Part shown: piece by piece, positions 1-8,241 of the stretch
Layout of the letters: every line of letters begins with the position of its first letter
Position numbering within the stretch: the stretch's first letter is position 1
From: Chryseobacterium gleum
GTDB taxonomy: Bacteria; Bacteroidota; Bacteroidia; Flavobacteriales_D; Crocinitomicaceae
Reading direction: 5' to 3'
Assembly (NCBI GenBank): GCA_945882095.1
Contig: CAMCWF010000002.1
Span: 124,001-188,000, forward strand
Length of the DNA stretch: 64,000 nucleotides
Notes under the pieces: model-generated
Databases searched by the model: none
The model's input: the letters and a program-made list of their open reading frames with translations, nothing else
Told to the model about the DNA's origin: nothing
Made by a program: the position numbers and the translations under genes

Positions 1-115
1 ATGATGTAAAGCTATACCTAATTGAGTTGGCAAATCATAAAATTTATCAATACGAACATCAATTTATTTTATCGGAAAACCCTCGAACAAAAATGTGAAG
101 CGGATTCATTTTCAA
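1..115. other. left-edge non-coding stretch
   Basis: No ORF, RNA gene or convincing signal is seen here. It lies just downstream of the minus-strand folB stop. A weak AAAATG/CATTTT hairpin on the minus strand near 85-115 could end the folB-gltX transcript, but it has a short stem and a large loop, so I do not call it a terminator. Confidence 0.5.
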
Positions 116-469
116 TTACCCTTCAATGACAATGGATACCTCCCTTGTGTCGCCATCAATGGGGGGGGATAACTTATGAATCTCAATGCGTAAAGCGTTG
201 ATTCCGTTCAATTCCTTTTGAATGCGCGAAAAAATTCGTTGGCCTACATGTTCTATCAATTTGGATCGAATCGCCATCTCTTCATCTACGATTTTTTGAA
301 CACCACAATAATTGACCGTATGGATCAATTCATCGCTCGCAGCGGCCTTGGAAAAGTCGGTTTTGATGTCAACATCTATAATGTAATTTCCCCCAATGCG
401 CGCCTCCTCTTCCATGCAACCATGAAAAGCGTAACAACGAATTCCGCGTACGTGAATGCTATGCTTCAT
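116..469 (-). CDS. folB: dihydroneopterin aldolase (FolB)
   Basis: This 117-residue protein has the usual family length and should convert 7,8-dihydroneopterin to 6-hydroxymethyl-dihydropterin in cytosolic folate synthesis. Visible family features are the N-terminal IRCYAFHGCMEEEARIGG segment with the conserved Y-x-x-HG pattern, the central VNYCGV, and the C-terminal IEIHKLSPPI with the conserved lysine. Its start overlaps the end of gltX by 11 bases on the same strand, so the two are probably translationally coupled. A run of eight G on the plus strand (C on the coding strand) at 161-168 sits near the 3' end and encodes the SPPI region. Slippage there would change only the last dozen or so residues. 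Confidence 0.93.
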   Translation of the reverse strand: MKHSIHVRGIRCYAFHGCMEEEARIGGNYIIDVDIKTDFSKAAASDELIHTVNYCGVQKIVDEEMAIRSKLIEHVGQRIFSRIQKELNGINALRIEIHKLSPPIDGDTREVSIVIEG

Positions 470-1988
470 GGAGGAATGCTTCTATTTTTGGTAAATTTTC
501 GTTCATACGTGCAAGAACCTCATCTTTTCCTAAAAAGGATGAAATTTCAAACATTCCAGGACCTGCACCTACGCCGGTTAAGCAAAGACGATAGGGAAGA
601 AGTACAGCCCCAATTCCAAGCCCTTTTTGGGCCAAGAAATCCTTGAAAGCCAACTCTATGGAATGGGCAGAAAAATCATTTAGGTCATTCAATATAACTT
701 TCCATTCTTGCAAATAACCACTTGTTTCAGGTTTCCATTTCTTGCGCAATGTATCCGTTTCAATTGTTTCTGGGCGACTCATCAAATAGGCTCCTTCCGT
801 TAAGATGTCACCCGCGAAAGTGGCCCGTTCTTTCATGAGGTTCACAACCGTTTCCAAGGCATCGTCATCCATTTTAATGTCACTGTTGATTATTCTCAGT
901 TCGGTGGCGATGACATGGTTGGATTGCATACGCAACCAACTTTGTTGAAACCACTTTGTTTTGTCTGGGTCAAATTTCGCCCCCGATTTAGAAACACGCT
1001 CCAAGGAAAATGCTTCTACCAATTCTTCAAGTGTAAAAATTTCTTGCGTGGTCCCTGGATTCCATCCCAACAGTGCCAGCATGTTGACAAAAGCTTCGGG
1101 GAGGTATCCTTTCTCGCGGTACCCAGAATACAATTCACCTTCTGCCGTAATCCAATTCGTTGGAAACACAGGGAAGCCCAATCGGTCGCCATCGCGTTTA
1201 GATAGTTTTCCATTGCCATCAGGACGCAACAACAAAGGTAAATGTGCGAATTCGGGTGCTTCCCAACCGAAGGCTTCGTACAAGAGAACATGTAAAGGCG
1301 CCGAAGGCAACCATTCTTCTCCACGAATTACATGACTGATTTCCATCAAATGGTCATCCACCACATTCGCTAAATGGTAGGTTGGCATTCCATCGCTTTT
1401 GAAGAGGACTTTATCGTCGAGGTTGTTTGTATTCTCAACCACCCACCCACGAATCAAATCATGAAACCGAACATCGTGGTTTCGAGGCATCTTCATTCGT
1501 ATAACATAAGGTTCTCCTGCTGCCAGTTTTTTGTCAATTTCAGATTTTGGAAGCGTCAACGCATTCTTCATGGCGGTACGGGTCACTCCGTTGTATTGCC
1601 AATTGGGCATTCCCATTTCTTTGGCGCGTTCGCGCATTTCTTCTAATTCTTCAGAAGTGTCAAAGGCATAATAGGCATGTTCTTTTTCAATCAATTCTAA
1701 GGCATAAGGATGGTACATTGCTTGTCTTTCAGACTGGACATAAGGACCAAAATCCCCGCCGAGGCCAGGCCCTTCCGTGGGCATAATCCCACACCATTCC
1801 ATTGCCTCCATTATGTAGTCTTGCGCCCCAGCTACAAAGCGCGTTTGGTCGGTATCTTCGACGCGAATGATAAAGGTACCTTGGTGTTTTTTCGCAAATA
1901 AATAATTATAAAGTGCAGTCCTAACGCCTCCCATATGTAAGGGGCCTGTAGGTGAAGGGGCAAAGCGAACGCGAACGGGTTTCGACAT
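459..1988 (-). CDS. gltX: glutamyl-tRNA synthetase
   Basis: Class I aminoacyl-tRNA synthetase that charges tRNA-Glu in the cytosol. The Rossmann fold opens with FAPSPTGPLHMGG, the HIGH-like signature, and carries KLSKRDG as the KMSKS-like loop near residue 260. The length of 509 residues is normal. The ORF track begins six codons upstream at 2006, but a perfect TAnnTTTG promoter box lies at 2004-2011 with a transcription start predicted near 1998. The family start MSKPVRVRFAPSPTG therefore fits ATG at 1988. The gene is the first of a gltX-folB pair. Confidence 0.96.
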   Translation of the reverse strand: MSKPVRVRFAPSPTGPLHMGGVRTALYNYLFAKKHQGTFIIRVEDTDQTRFVAGAQDYIMEAMEWCGIMPTEGPGLGGDFGPYVQSERQAMYHPYALELIEKEHAYYAFDTSEELEEMRERAKEMGMPNWQYNGVTRTAMKNALTLPKSEIDKKLAAGEPYVIRMKMPRNHDVRFHDLIRGWVVENTNNLDDKVLFKSDGMPTYHLANVVDDHLMEISHVIRGEEWLPSAPLHVLLYEAFGWEAPEFAHLPLLLRPDGNGKLSKRDGDRLGFPVFPTNWITAEGELYSGYREKGYLPEAFVNMLALLGWNPGTTQEIFTLEELVEAFSLERVSKSGAKFDPDKTKWFQQSWLRMQSNHVIATELRIINSDIKMDDDALETVVNLMKERATFAGDILTEGAYLMSRPETIETDTLRKKWKPETSGYLQEWKVILNDLNDFSAHSIELAFKDFLAQKGLGIGAVLLPYRLCLTGVGAGPGMFEISSFLGKDEVLARMNENLPKIEAFLHEA

Positions 1989-2003
1989 GAGGATAGTTTT
2001 TTG

Positions 2004-2011
2004 CAAAGGTA
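2004..2011 (-). promoter_or_regulatory. -7 box of gltX promoter
   Basis: The minus strand reads TACCTTTG, an exact match to the Bacteroidota -7 consensus TAnnTTTG, about 16 nt before the chosen gltX ATG. No clear TTTG -33 element is visible at 17-23 nt. Its position rules out the longer ORF-track start at 2006. Confidence 0.55.
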
Positions 2012-2075
2012 ATCAAATGAAGCTCGTATGCATTCTGGCTCTGAAATTTCTAGCCTCTCAAGATTCTGATGAAAA

Positions 2076-4910
2076 TCAATATTTTAATACCACAAAGCCG
2101 TGCATTTTTACAGCTGCACCCCCTTCCTTGATGGCATCAATGAGGTAAAAATAAGTGCCCTCAGTTACCAAATCTCCATTTTTATCCTTGCCATCCCAAG
2201 CACCATTCACGTCATTGATTTCGTTTATGAGATTTCCCCAACGGTTTAAGATTACACAGTGAAATGAGGAGATGCCAGAGGTATTGACAAAAAACAATTG
2301 ATTTCCATTGGTAGAAGAAAGGGAAACGATGTTTGGCACTTGAATGTCACAAAGGTAGAAATCAACCAAAGCTGTATCGGTGAACGTATAACAATCATTT
2401 GATATGGTATACATGTAGTTCCCTGAAGAAGTTACTTCAAGCGAAGGCAGGGTGGAGCCATTAGACCAAATTCCTGTCCATGTAGGCACGTAATTGGGCT
2501 GTAAGGTGAACGCGGTTAAGGATGTATTTTGAGGGATGGGAAAAGAAACAGGAACCAAACCAATGGTGCTTCCAATGCAGGACGACGGATCTTGTAATTG
2601 TGTTTGCAAGTAAGGAGGAAAGTGAATTTGGGCACTGATTGTTTCGTTACAAGCAATGTCTTGAAAGGTCAAAGTATATACCCCTGCATATTGTGAGAAT
2701 ACCAAAGGATTGTTGTCATTTGGATTGGAAAAATGCACGCAAGTATCTGAAGCACTCCAGGTTCCGCCAAGGTCTGTTATCGTTCCAGCAATTTGATATT
2801 GATAATTACAAGCCAAGGTATCTATAGATATGGAGGGAACAACTTGGAAATGAAGTACAGCGGTTTCACTGTGGTTACAAATGCTGTCGGTAAAGGTTAA
2901 TTGGTAAAAACCAACATTATTGACGGTAAGTGTAGGATTGTTTGCTTGGTTGTTTGGATTAAAATTTAACGTATTCCCCGGGGAAGAAAGATACGTCCAG
3001 GTTCCTCCGGTTGGGTCACATAGGGTTCCTGTAACATTGAATCCCAAACCACACAAGGTTGAATCACTGAAGATTTGAGGCGATACGGGCAAGGTGAGGT
3101 CTACATTTAAGTTTTGGTTGCAAGCATTGTCTAAAAAAGTCAATGTGTATGTTCCTCCTGCGGCAATGGTCACGGTTGGACTTAAGCTGTTGACATTGTC
3201 AAACGAAATTTGGTTGGAAGTACTGCTCCAAACACCACCGTTGGATACGATGGGTGGACATTGAAACGAGGGGTTGCAAACCAAGGTATCGTTGAATATT
3301 ACAGCCGAATTCGCACCCGTAATTAAAAAGGTGGTGTCAGAACCGCATAGGCCTGAGAAATCCATCACCGTTATGGTATAGGTGCCAATGGGAACGGTTA
3401 CAGTCGGCAATGAATCCAATGCTGGATTAGGTAACCCCCAAGAAATTGTGGAATATTGATTTGGATTCTGCAAAGAAATTGTCGTCGCGGTATCTGGAGG
3501 ACAATAGCTAAAGGAACCTGTAAGGTTAATCGGTACAGGTTGGGCAATGATAAAGGTATCTGCGATGTAGCGGAAACAACCATCTAGGCTTACCGTTACC
3601 CCAAAAAATTGATTTGCGTTCAGGGAATTCGTACTGTCCATCGAAAAATCATCCCATAAATAGGAATCATACGGACCGTTTGCAACCCCGATGTTTACGC
3701 TTCCGCAAGTATCTGTGGTTAATAAATACGAGGAGTCCAATGCGTTGAGGGTCGTGTCTATCTGGATGACAAAGGGTAAAACCGTTACACCCGGGGGGCT
3801 AGCGTCGTCTGTCGCAGTTATGGTAACATTGTAAATACCTAAATTCGAGGCGTTTCCTACAATTTGGAGTACAATGTTTGCAGAATTCCCACTCGTGTTG
3901 GATACTTGCGTTAAGGTATTTAATCCCCCATTGTTAAAGGACACGGTCGTAATTTGCCCTATTTCTGGAGATAAGAAATCTACCGAGAATAGAGCGGTAT
4001 CGCCAATCGAACAAATTTTCAGCGTATCACAACTTGTGATGCCTTGAGGAATGGGCGGGATGTTACCTGAACTGGAAGCATCAAAAGCGAAGCTTTTATA
4101 ATCTAACCAATCGATCCCATCTGGAACGCCTTGTGGTCCATCAAAACTTCCGCCCGCATGGTCAAAATAGGAAATAAGGAAATAAGCCACACCATCACCA
4201 GCATTTGCCCCGCAAGTCGCTGGAATACCATAAAAACCATTGATCCCAGATGAAGCGTCGCCGGTTGTCCATTCCATGTCTTCGTAACAAAAAGCAACAT
4301 TTCCACCTTGAATAATGGGGTCGGAACCGTCGGTAATGATCAGTTGAAAGGTATTTAATTTATCACCGTGAACATTGAAATAACCAACATTCTCCCAATT
4401 GATGAAAACCGCCGTGGGTGTAATCTTATAAACCACCTGTCCATTTCCATTGCGTGTATCTACATCTGCCCAGAACGGTGCGACTATGGAATTGATAACA
4501 GAGGGAAATGCCGAGGCAGAAAAGGTAGCCATCGCTCCATTAAAAGTGATGTTTCCATTGTTATTGATGTAAATACCGTTGTACACATTCCCATACAGAT
4601 TAAAACCAAATGGAATCGGGATGTATGCTGAAGAACCATCGTCGTTCGGTTGCATGGCTAAGGTGTAAGATGCATCGGGTTGAATGTAACAGTTGCAAGA
4701 AGATGCTTTTTCAGAAGTGAAGGGTTTTGTTTTTGCAGGAGGAAGGGTGCCAACGGAAGGGTTAACCTGAACCGTTCCCAACTGTCCTGAAGCTTTTAAT
4801 TGCTGATACAGAGGCGAATCCGCTAGGATTTGTCCGAATGAAAAGTTGAAATACCCTATGAAAAACATAAGGGAAATAAGTAAAATGCATTGCTTTTTTG
4901 CCAATCTCAT
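2076..4910 (-). CDS. NIDO-domain exported protein with T9SS type B sorting domain
   Basis: A 944-residue exported protein, probably surface-attached or secreted through the type IX system. A signal peptide covers about residues 1-26, ending SFGQ. Residues about 95-280 resemble a nidogen-like (NIDO) domain, with FGFNLYG, INNNGNITF and APFWADVDTR. Three tandem modules of about 75 residues (about 536-608, 613-690, 695-766) each carry GG-x-W, a G-x-YxLTFxD segment and a CN pair. The last about 85 residues (from VPNIVSLS through ILNRWGNLI and AWDGKDKNG to the C-terminal VVLKY) match the gliding-motility-associated/CHU_C type B domain. The substrate is unknown; adhesion is a guess. It stands alone between gltX and a divergent lipoprotein gene. 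Confidence 0.85.
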   Translation of the reverse strand: MRLAKKQCILLISLMFFIGYFNFSFGQILADSPLYQQLKASGQLGTVQVNPSVGTLPPAKTKPFTSEKASSCNCYIQPDASYTLAMQPNDDGSSAYIPIPFGFNLYGNVYNGIYINNNGNITFNGAMATFSASAFPSVINSIVAPFWADVDTRNGNGQVVYKITPTAVFINWENVGYFNVHGDKLNTFQLIITDGSDPIIQGGNVAFCYEDMEWTTGDASSGINGFYGIPATCGANAGDGVAYFLISYFDHAGGSFDGPQGVPDGIDWLDYKSFAFDASSSGNIPPIPQGITSCDTLKICSIGDTALFSVDFLSPEIGQITTVSFNNGGLNTLTQVSNTSGNSANIVLQIVGNASNLGIYNVTITATDDASPPGVTVLPFVIQIDTTLNALDSSYLLTTDTCGSVNIGVANGPYDSYLWDDFSMDSTNSLNANQFFGVTVSLDGCFRYIADTFIIAQPVPINLTGSFSYCPPDTATTISLQNPNQYSTISWGLPNPALDSLPTVTVPIGTYTITVMDFSGLCGSDTTFLITGANSAVIFNDTLVCNPSFQCPPIVSNGGVWSSTSNQISFDNVNSLSPTVTIAAGGTYTLTFLDNACNQNLNVDLTLPVSPQIFSDSTLCGLGFNVTGTLCDPTGGTWTYLSSPGNTLNFNPNNQANNPTLTVNNVGFYQLTFTDSICNHSETAVLHFQVVPSISIDTLACNYQYQIAGTITDLGGTWSASDTCVHFSNPNDNNPLVFSQYAGVYTLTFQDIACNETISAQIHFPPYLQTQLQDPSSCIGSTIGLVPVSFPIPQNTSLTAFTLQPNYVPTWTGIWSNGSTLPSLEVTSSGNYMYTISNDCYTFTDTALVDFYLCDIQVPNIVSLSSTNGNQLFFVNTSGISSFHCVILNRWGNLINEINDVNGAWDGKDKNGDLVTEGTYFYLIDAIKEGGAAVKMHGFVVLKY

Positions 4911-5068
4911 GCTGCCTGAATTTTAATGAATTCGGTTGTAAACCAATGACTAAATTAGCATTTATATTTTTGAATGAAGGAAGCATCCTCTAACGAATGC
5001 CATTGCAAACTGTAATAACCGGCATTAAGATGATTAGGATTTTGTTTTTAGCTCCTTTTTATCGCCTT

Positions 5069-5085
5069 TACATTTTGTATTTTTG
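5069..5085 (+). promoter_or_regulatory. candidate promoter of the 5090 lipoprotein gene
   Basis: Two overlapping -7-like boxes occur here: TACATTTT at 5069-5076 and TATTTTTG at 5078-5085. The second is an exact TAnnTTTG but ends only four bases before the ATG, so using it would give an almost leaderless mRNA. No clean -33 element is visible. Confidence 0.35.
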
Positions 5086-5089
5086 AACC

Positions 5090-5746
5090 ATGAAAGCGAT
5101 ACCCTTTTTATTCAGTTTACTCTTGTTAACAGCATGTGTTCAGGTGAATTACGTAAACGACGTTATTCCCATTACCCAAAAACACCTTACCATTGCCGTT
5201 TTGCCACCGCAAACCAGCATCGAACGTAAAATTTGGATGTCAAATGAAAAATATGCCGAACTTACCACAGACAATCAACTTCATCTTCAAAATAAACTGA
5301 TAAAATCCTTTGAGAAACGTATGAACTTTGGGGAATGTTTTGTCGCTATTTTAGACCAACCCACAACCAATGCAGTCGCTTTGTTGGATGGTTTACAGCC
5401 CAATCCTGCTTCGCCCTCGTCACTTTGCAGACAATTGCACGTCGATGCGGTTATTCAGTCTGCCATAGACATTCGGGAACCCGTTTCTGAAGCCACCGCT
5501 TTTCTCTTTCAACGTTCAACCGGAACAAACTTGGTGACCAATTCAATGACGCTGAATGCAAGGTTGATAGACACCCTCAATGCTCAGCCCCTGTGGAGTT
5601 TAAGTGCTTCGAAGTTTGGTTATCTCGGATCGATCAAATGGGTAATTGAGAATAAAATTATACGAAGGACAACGCGCAATACGCCTTACAACCTGAAGAA
5701 AAACCCGTACAAAAAGCTTTACGTGAAATATACCCAAGGGTCCTAA
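5090..5746 (+). CDS. putative outer-membrane lipoprotein, unknown function
   Basis: A 218-residue protein opening with a lipoprotein signal (MKAIPFLFSLLLLTAC), so the mature protein should be lipidated at Cys16. The body contains a segment (LTIAVLPPQT) and a later VDAVIQS strand reminiscent of CsgG/LpoB-like lipoproteins, in which an AVLPF strand is typical. The match is too weak to assign a function. The C-terminus is basic (NLKKNPYKKLYVKY). The gene runs convergently into the phosphatase-fold gene, sharing four bases (CTAA) that hold both stop codons. Confidence 0.7.
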   Translation: MKAIPFLFSLLLLTACVQVNYVNDVIPITQKHLTIAVLPPQTSIERKIWMSNEKYAELTTDNQLHLQNKLIKSFEKRMNFGECFVAILDQPTTNAVALLDGLQPNPASPSSLCRQLHVDAVIQSAIDIREPVSEATAFLFQRSTGTNLVTNSMTLNARLIDTLNAQPLWSLSASKFGYLGSIKWVIENKIIRRTTRNTPYNLKKNPYKKLYVKYTQGS

Positions 5747-6696
5747 TCTCTTTTATTCTCAAGGAAGATTCCTTCTAAAAAATCCCCTTTTCCCGTCGGG
5801 AAATCTATACCCAACATACGCGCAATCGTCACAGGAATGTCAATCATTTCAGCTTTTTTGGTAATTTCTTTACCGGGCGCAACATCCGGGCCCAACACCA
5901 ATAAAGAAATATGTCGACATCCTTCACACCCATCGCCGTGGCTAATAAATCCGTTTTTTACCTTCGGTAAATGCCTTCCGTGGTCGTTGGTAATGAATAA
6001 GGTGGTTTTGTTGCGCATCGATGCATTTTCTTGAATGGTATTCCAGAGTTGCAGTGCGTAAACATCCGTAAGCTGAATGTTCTCCAAGTATTTTTCCCAG
6101 TGGTTTGCATGTCCTTCGACATCTACCCCCAATAAATTAATCAACATTAAATGAGGGGGGGCAGAGGAACTCAAAGATTCAGTAACTTTCTGCATGGTCT
6201 GAAAATCATCCCCATACCCAAGCCCATTTCCATTCGGACCACAATAGGAATATGGAAGATAGGTATCCCGCCATTTCTTGTTTTTCGTGTTCGATAACAC
6301 ATTGAGTTTCCCTTTACTTGCGATGACTTGCGCGTCTTTGGTTAAGGTATGTTTTTCCTTAATGTAGTATTGAAACAAAGAGGGATTTTTTGGCAATTGC
6401 CCTCCAATATTAGAGATGTGCTGGTAATTCCCTGTCATGATTGCCGTATGCCCAGGAACCGTTAAGGTCGGTCCGTCATTTTTGAAATTTGAAAAGAAAG
6501 TCCCATAAGGTCTTAATTGGGTGCACAAGTTGGGAATGTATTTACAAGTGGAATCACCATAGGTTTCACTGTAACGAGGTCCGTCGATTACGAGAATCAC
6601 AAAATACGCTGACTTGTATTGAATTTCTTTCGATTGGCAATGGGCTGTGTTAGACAAGAAAAGGATGAAAAGAAAAATGAAAGTGTACTTTACCAT
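5743..6696 (-). CDS. alkaline phosphatase superfamily hydrolase, exported
   Basis: A 317-residue protein with a signal peptide (about residues 1-20, ending HCQS) followed by an alkaline-phosphatase/phosphodiesterase fold. Motifs in order are VILVIDGPRYSET (first metal Asp), GPTLTVPGHTAIMTG (nucleophile Thr region), VDVEGHANHWEKY (metal Asp/His), TNDHGRH (metal Asp-His) and the late SHGDGCEGCRH. All expected metal ligands appear present, so it is probably an active phosphatase, phosphodiesterase or sulfatase-like enzyme of the periplasm or surface. The substrate cannot be told. A seven-G run at 6155-6161 lies in the coding region. Confidence 0.82.
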   Translation of the reverse strand: MVKYTFIFLFILFLSNTAHCQSKEIQYKSAYFVILVIDGPRYSETYGDSTCKYIPNLCTQLRPYGTFFSNFKNDGPTLTVPGHTAIMTGNYQHISNIGGQLPKNPSLFQYYIKEKHTLTKDAQVIASKGKLNVLSNTKNKKWRDTYLPYSYCGPNGNGLGYGDDFQTMQKVTESLSSSAPPHLMLINLLGVDVEGHANHWEKYLENIQLTDVYALQLWNTIQENASMRNKTTLFITNDHGRHLPKVKNGFISHGDGCEGCRHISLLVLGPDVAPGKEITKKAEMIDIPVTIARMLGIDFPTGKGDFLEGIFLENKRD

Positions 6697-6713
6697 TGCA
6701 AATGTTGTTTCGA

Positions 6714-6721
6714 CAAAAATA
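6714..6721 (-). promoter_or_regulatory. -7 box before the phosphatase gene
   Basis: The minus strand reads TATTTTTG, matching TAnnTTTG, 17 nt upstream of the ATG at 6696. The upstream -33 element is weak. The spacing would give a leader of about 11 nt, as seen for several genes in this window. Confidence 0.5.
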
Positions 6722-6788
6722 AGGATTCTTTGTATTCCAATTTGTAACGAAATGTTTACTTCAAACTTTGCAATCCTAAAACCTCATC

Positions 6789-7379
6789 ATGCGAATTGGA
6801 CTGCTTATTCTGCTTATCTGCAAGGTTTCCTCGTTGGATTCCCAAATTTATATGAGAAAGAAACAAAACATTGGATTTTATACCCAAGGAAATTTTAAAA
6901 ATGCACAAATCGAAAATATGGGATTTGGCGTAACGCGTTTAACCTTAAAGTACTTTGAACCTGAAATCGGCGTGAGGACAACCTTTCCTTTGGCCACAGA
7001 ATCCAATTTATTTACACCCAAACATTTCTATTTGGATGGCGCTTTGAACATTCGTAAATCTCTGTGTGTGCTCAATGAACGTAAAAAGGGAAGGTCGTGC
7101 AGAGGGGAGGTTCTCGAAATTTTTGTGGCACCCGAATACCACCTTTTGTTAAAGAATGGCACCGCAAGGAATGACATCGGACAAGGTTCAATTCGAGCAG
7201 GGTTGGGACTTTTCCATTACCAAACGGGATTCTCCAAAAGAAACAAAACGTACACCTTAAAAATTCAATGCTATTATCGTTGGGTTCCAGGACCAAAAAC
7301 AGTTACCCAAACGATTGGGAATGAATGGGGCGTTCAGCTCAGGTTGTTTAAATTTAAAACCTATGATTTCGTGAAATAA
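6789..7379 (+). CDS. putative exported beta-rich protein, unknown function
   Basis: A 196-residue protein with a short hydrophobic start (MRIGLLILLICKVSSLDSQ) that could be a signal peptide. The rest consists of alternating strand-like segments (IGFYTQGNF, FGVTRLTLKYFEPEIGVR, IRAGLGLFHYQTGF, WGVQLRLFKFK), consistent with a small outer-membrane barrel or surface protein. I do not recognise a family. It lies divergent from the phosphatase gene and converges on the SIMPL gene with a 2-base gap and no terminator. Confidence 0.6.
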   Translation: MRIGLLILLICKVSSLDSQIYMRKKQNIGFYTQGNFKNAQIENMGFGVTRLTLKYFEPEIGVRTTFPLATESNLFTPKHFYLDGALNIRKSLCVLNERKKGRSCRGEVLEIFVAPEYHLLLKNGTARNDIGQGSIRAGLGLFHYQTGFSKRNKTYTLKIQCYYRWVPGPKTVTQTIGNEWGVQLRLFKFKTYDFVK

Positions 7380-7381
7380 AA

Positions 7382-8122
7382 TCAATCGATCTCATACTTA
7401 AGTCGAATGGTTATGTTTGCTGTTTTTCTGCGAGAGGAGGTATTAAAACTTCCACCCCATTCATAATCTTCCGCACTGTGCTCTGCTGTGATTTGAAAAA
7501 CACCCATTTCCGCATTTTTGAGGGAGCCTAAGGATCCGCCGCCATTCTCAGCAATCTTCGTTGCCCGCTCATTCGCATCTCTGGTGGCTTCCTCAATCAT
7601 CTTCAATTTTAGCTCTGACAACTTGGTGTAGTAATATTGTGGGGATTGTGAATTTAACTCAATGCCTGCGTCAATTAATTCGGAAACCTCCCTGGAAACT
7701 TTCTCGATCAAAGCGACATTTTTAGACTGAATCTTTACATTTTGGGTAATGTTATACCCTGTGAAATAGGACGAACTAACATTTCCATTTTCATCATATT
7801 CCGTGGAGAATTCCTTTTGAATGTTTGCCGCTTCAATAATAATATCCGCTTCCGATACCCCTTTGCGCTTGAAATACGTTTTTAATTTTTTTAAATCTCC
7901 ATGCAGGTCTGCGTATGCTTCTTTTAACTCCAAGCTGTTCCTGCTAAAGGAGGCGTTCCACACGATTAAATCAGAATCAAATGAAGCCTCGCCCATACCG
8001 ATAACACTGATATTTGGGTCTGGTTTACCTTTGGATAAATAGGACCTACCCAAAATCAATCCAGTGATGACCACCGATAGTGAAATAAGTAGGGTTGCGA
8101 AATGGCTTTTCAAAAAATTCAT
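7382..8122 (-). CDS. SIMPL domain protein (DUF541)
   Basis: After trimming to ATG at 8122 the protein is 246 residues and opens with a membrane or signal segment (MNFLKSHFATLLISLSVVIT). The ORF-track start at 8194 adds an unlikely extension. The SIMPL/DUF541 pattern is visible: ISVIGMGEASFDSDLIVWNASF, then YADLHGDLKKLKTYFKRKGVSEADI, YNITQNVKIQSKN and the late ATRDANERATKIAE. Family members are periplasmic or outer-membrane associated proteins with poorly known roles, some linked to oxidative stress. TAATTTTA upstream is a one-mismatch -7 box. Confidence 0.85.
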   Translation of the reverse strand: MNFLKSHFATLLISLSVVITGLILGRSYLSKGKPDPNISVIGMGEASFDSDLIVWNASFSRNSLELKEAYADLHGDLKKLKTYFKRKGVSEADIIIEAANIQKEFSTEYDENGNVSSSYFTGYNITQNVKIQSKNVALIEKVSREVSELIDAGIELNSQSPQYYYTKLSELKLKMIEEATRDANERATKIAENGGGSLGSLKNAEMGVFQITAEHSAEDYEWGGSFNTSSRRKTANITIRLKYEID

Positions 8123-8241
8123 GGTTTTAATTTTATTTAAAATTACAAAAAAAACACATACACAGCCACCAACCGATATGGAAAAAAACACCACTTCTAT
8201 CTTGCCAAGGTCGATGACTGTTTCGTTCTTTTTGTTTCAGA

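Noticed and set aside
218-646. 142-residue plus-strand ORF antisense to folB and gltX
   Set aside because: The opposite strand carries two clear housekeeping genes; this ORF has no recognisable features.
4911-5089. small RNA or riboswitch in the intergenic region
   Set aside because: No stable conserved fold or known aptamer pattern could be recognised by eye; only promoter-like boxes are visible.
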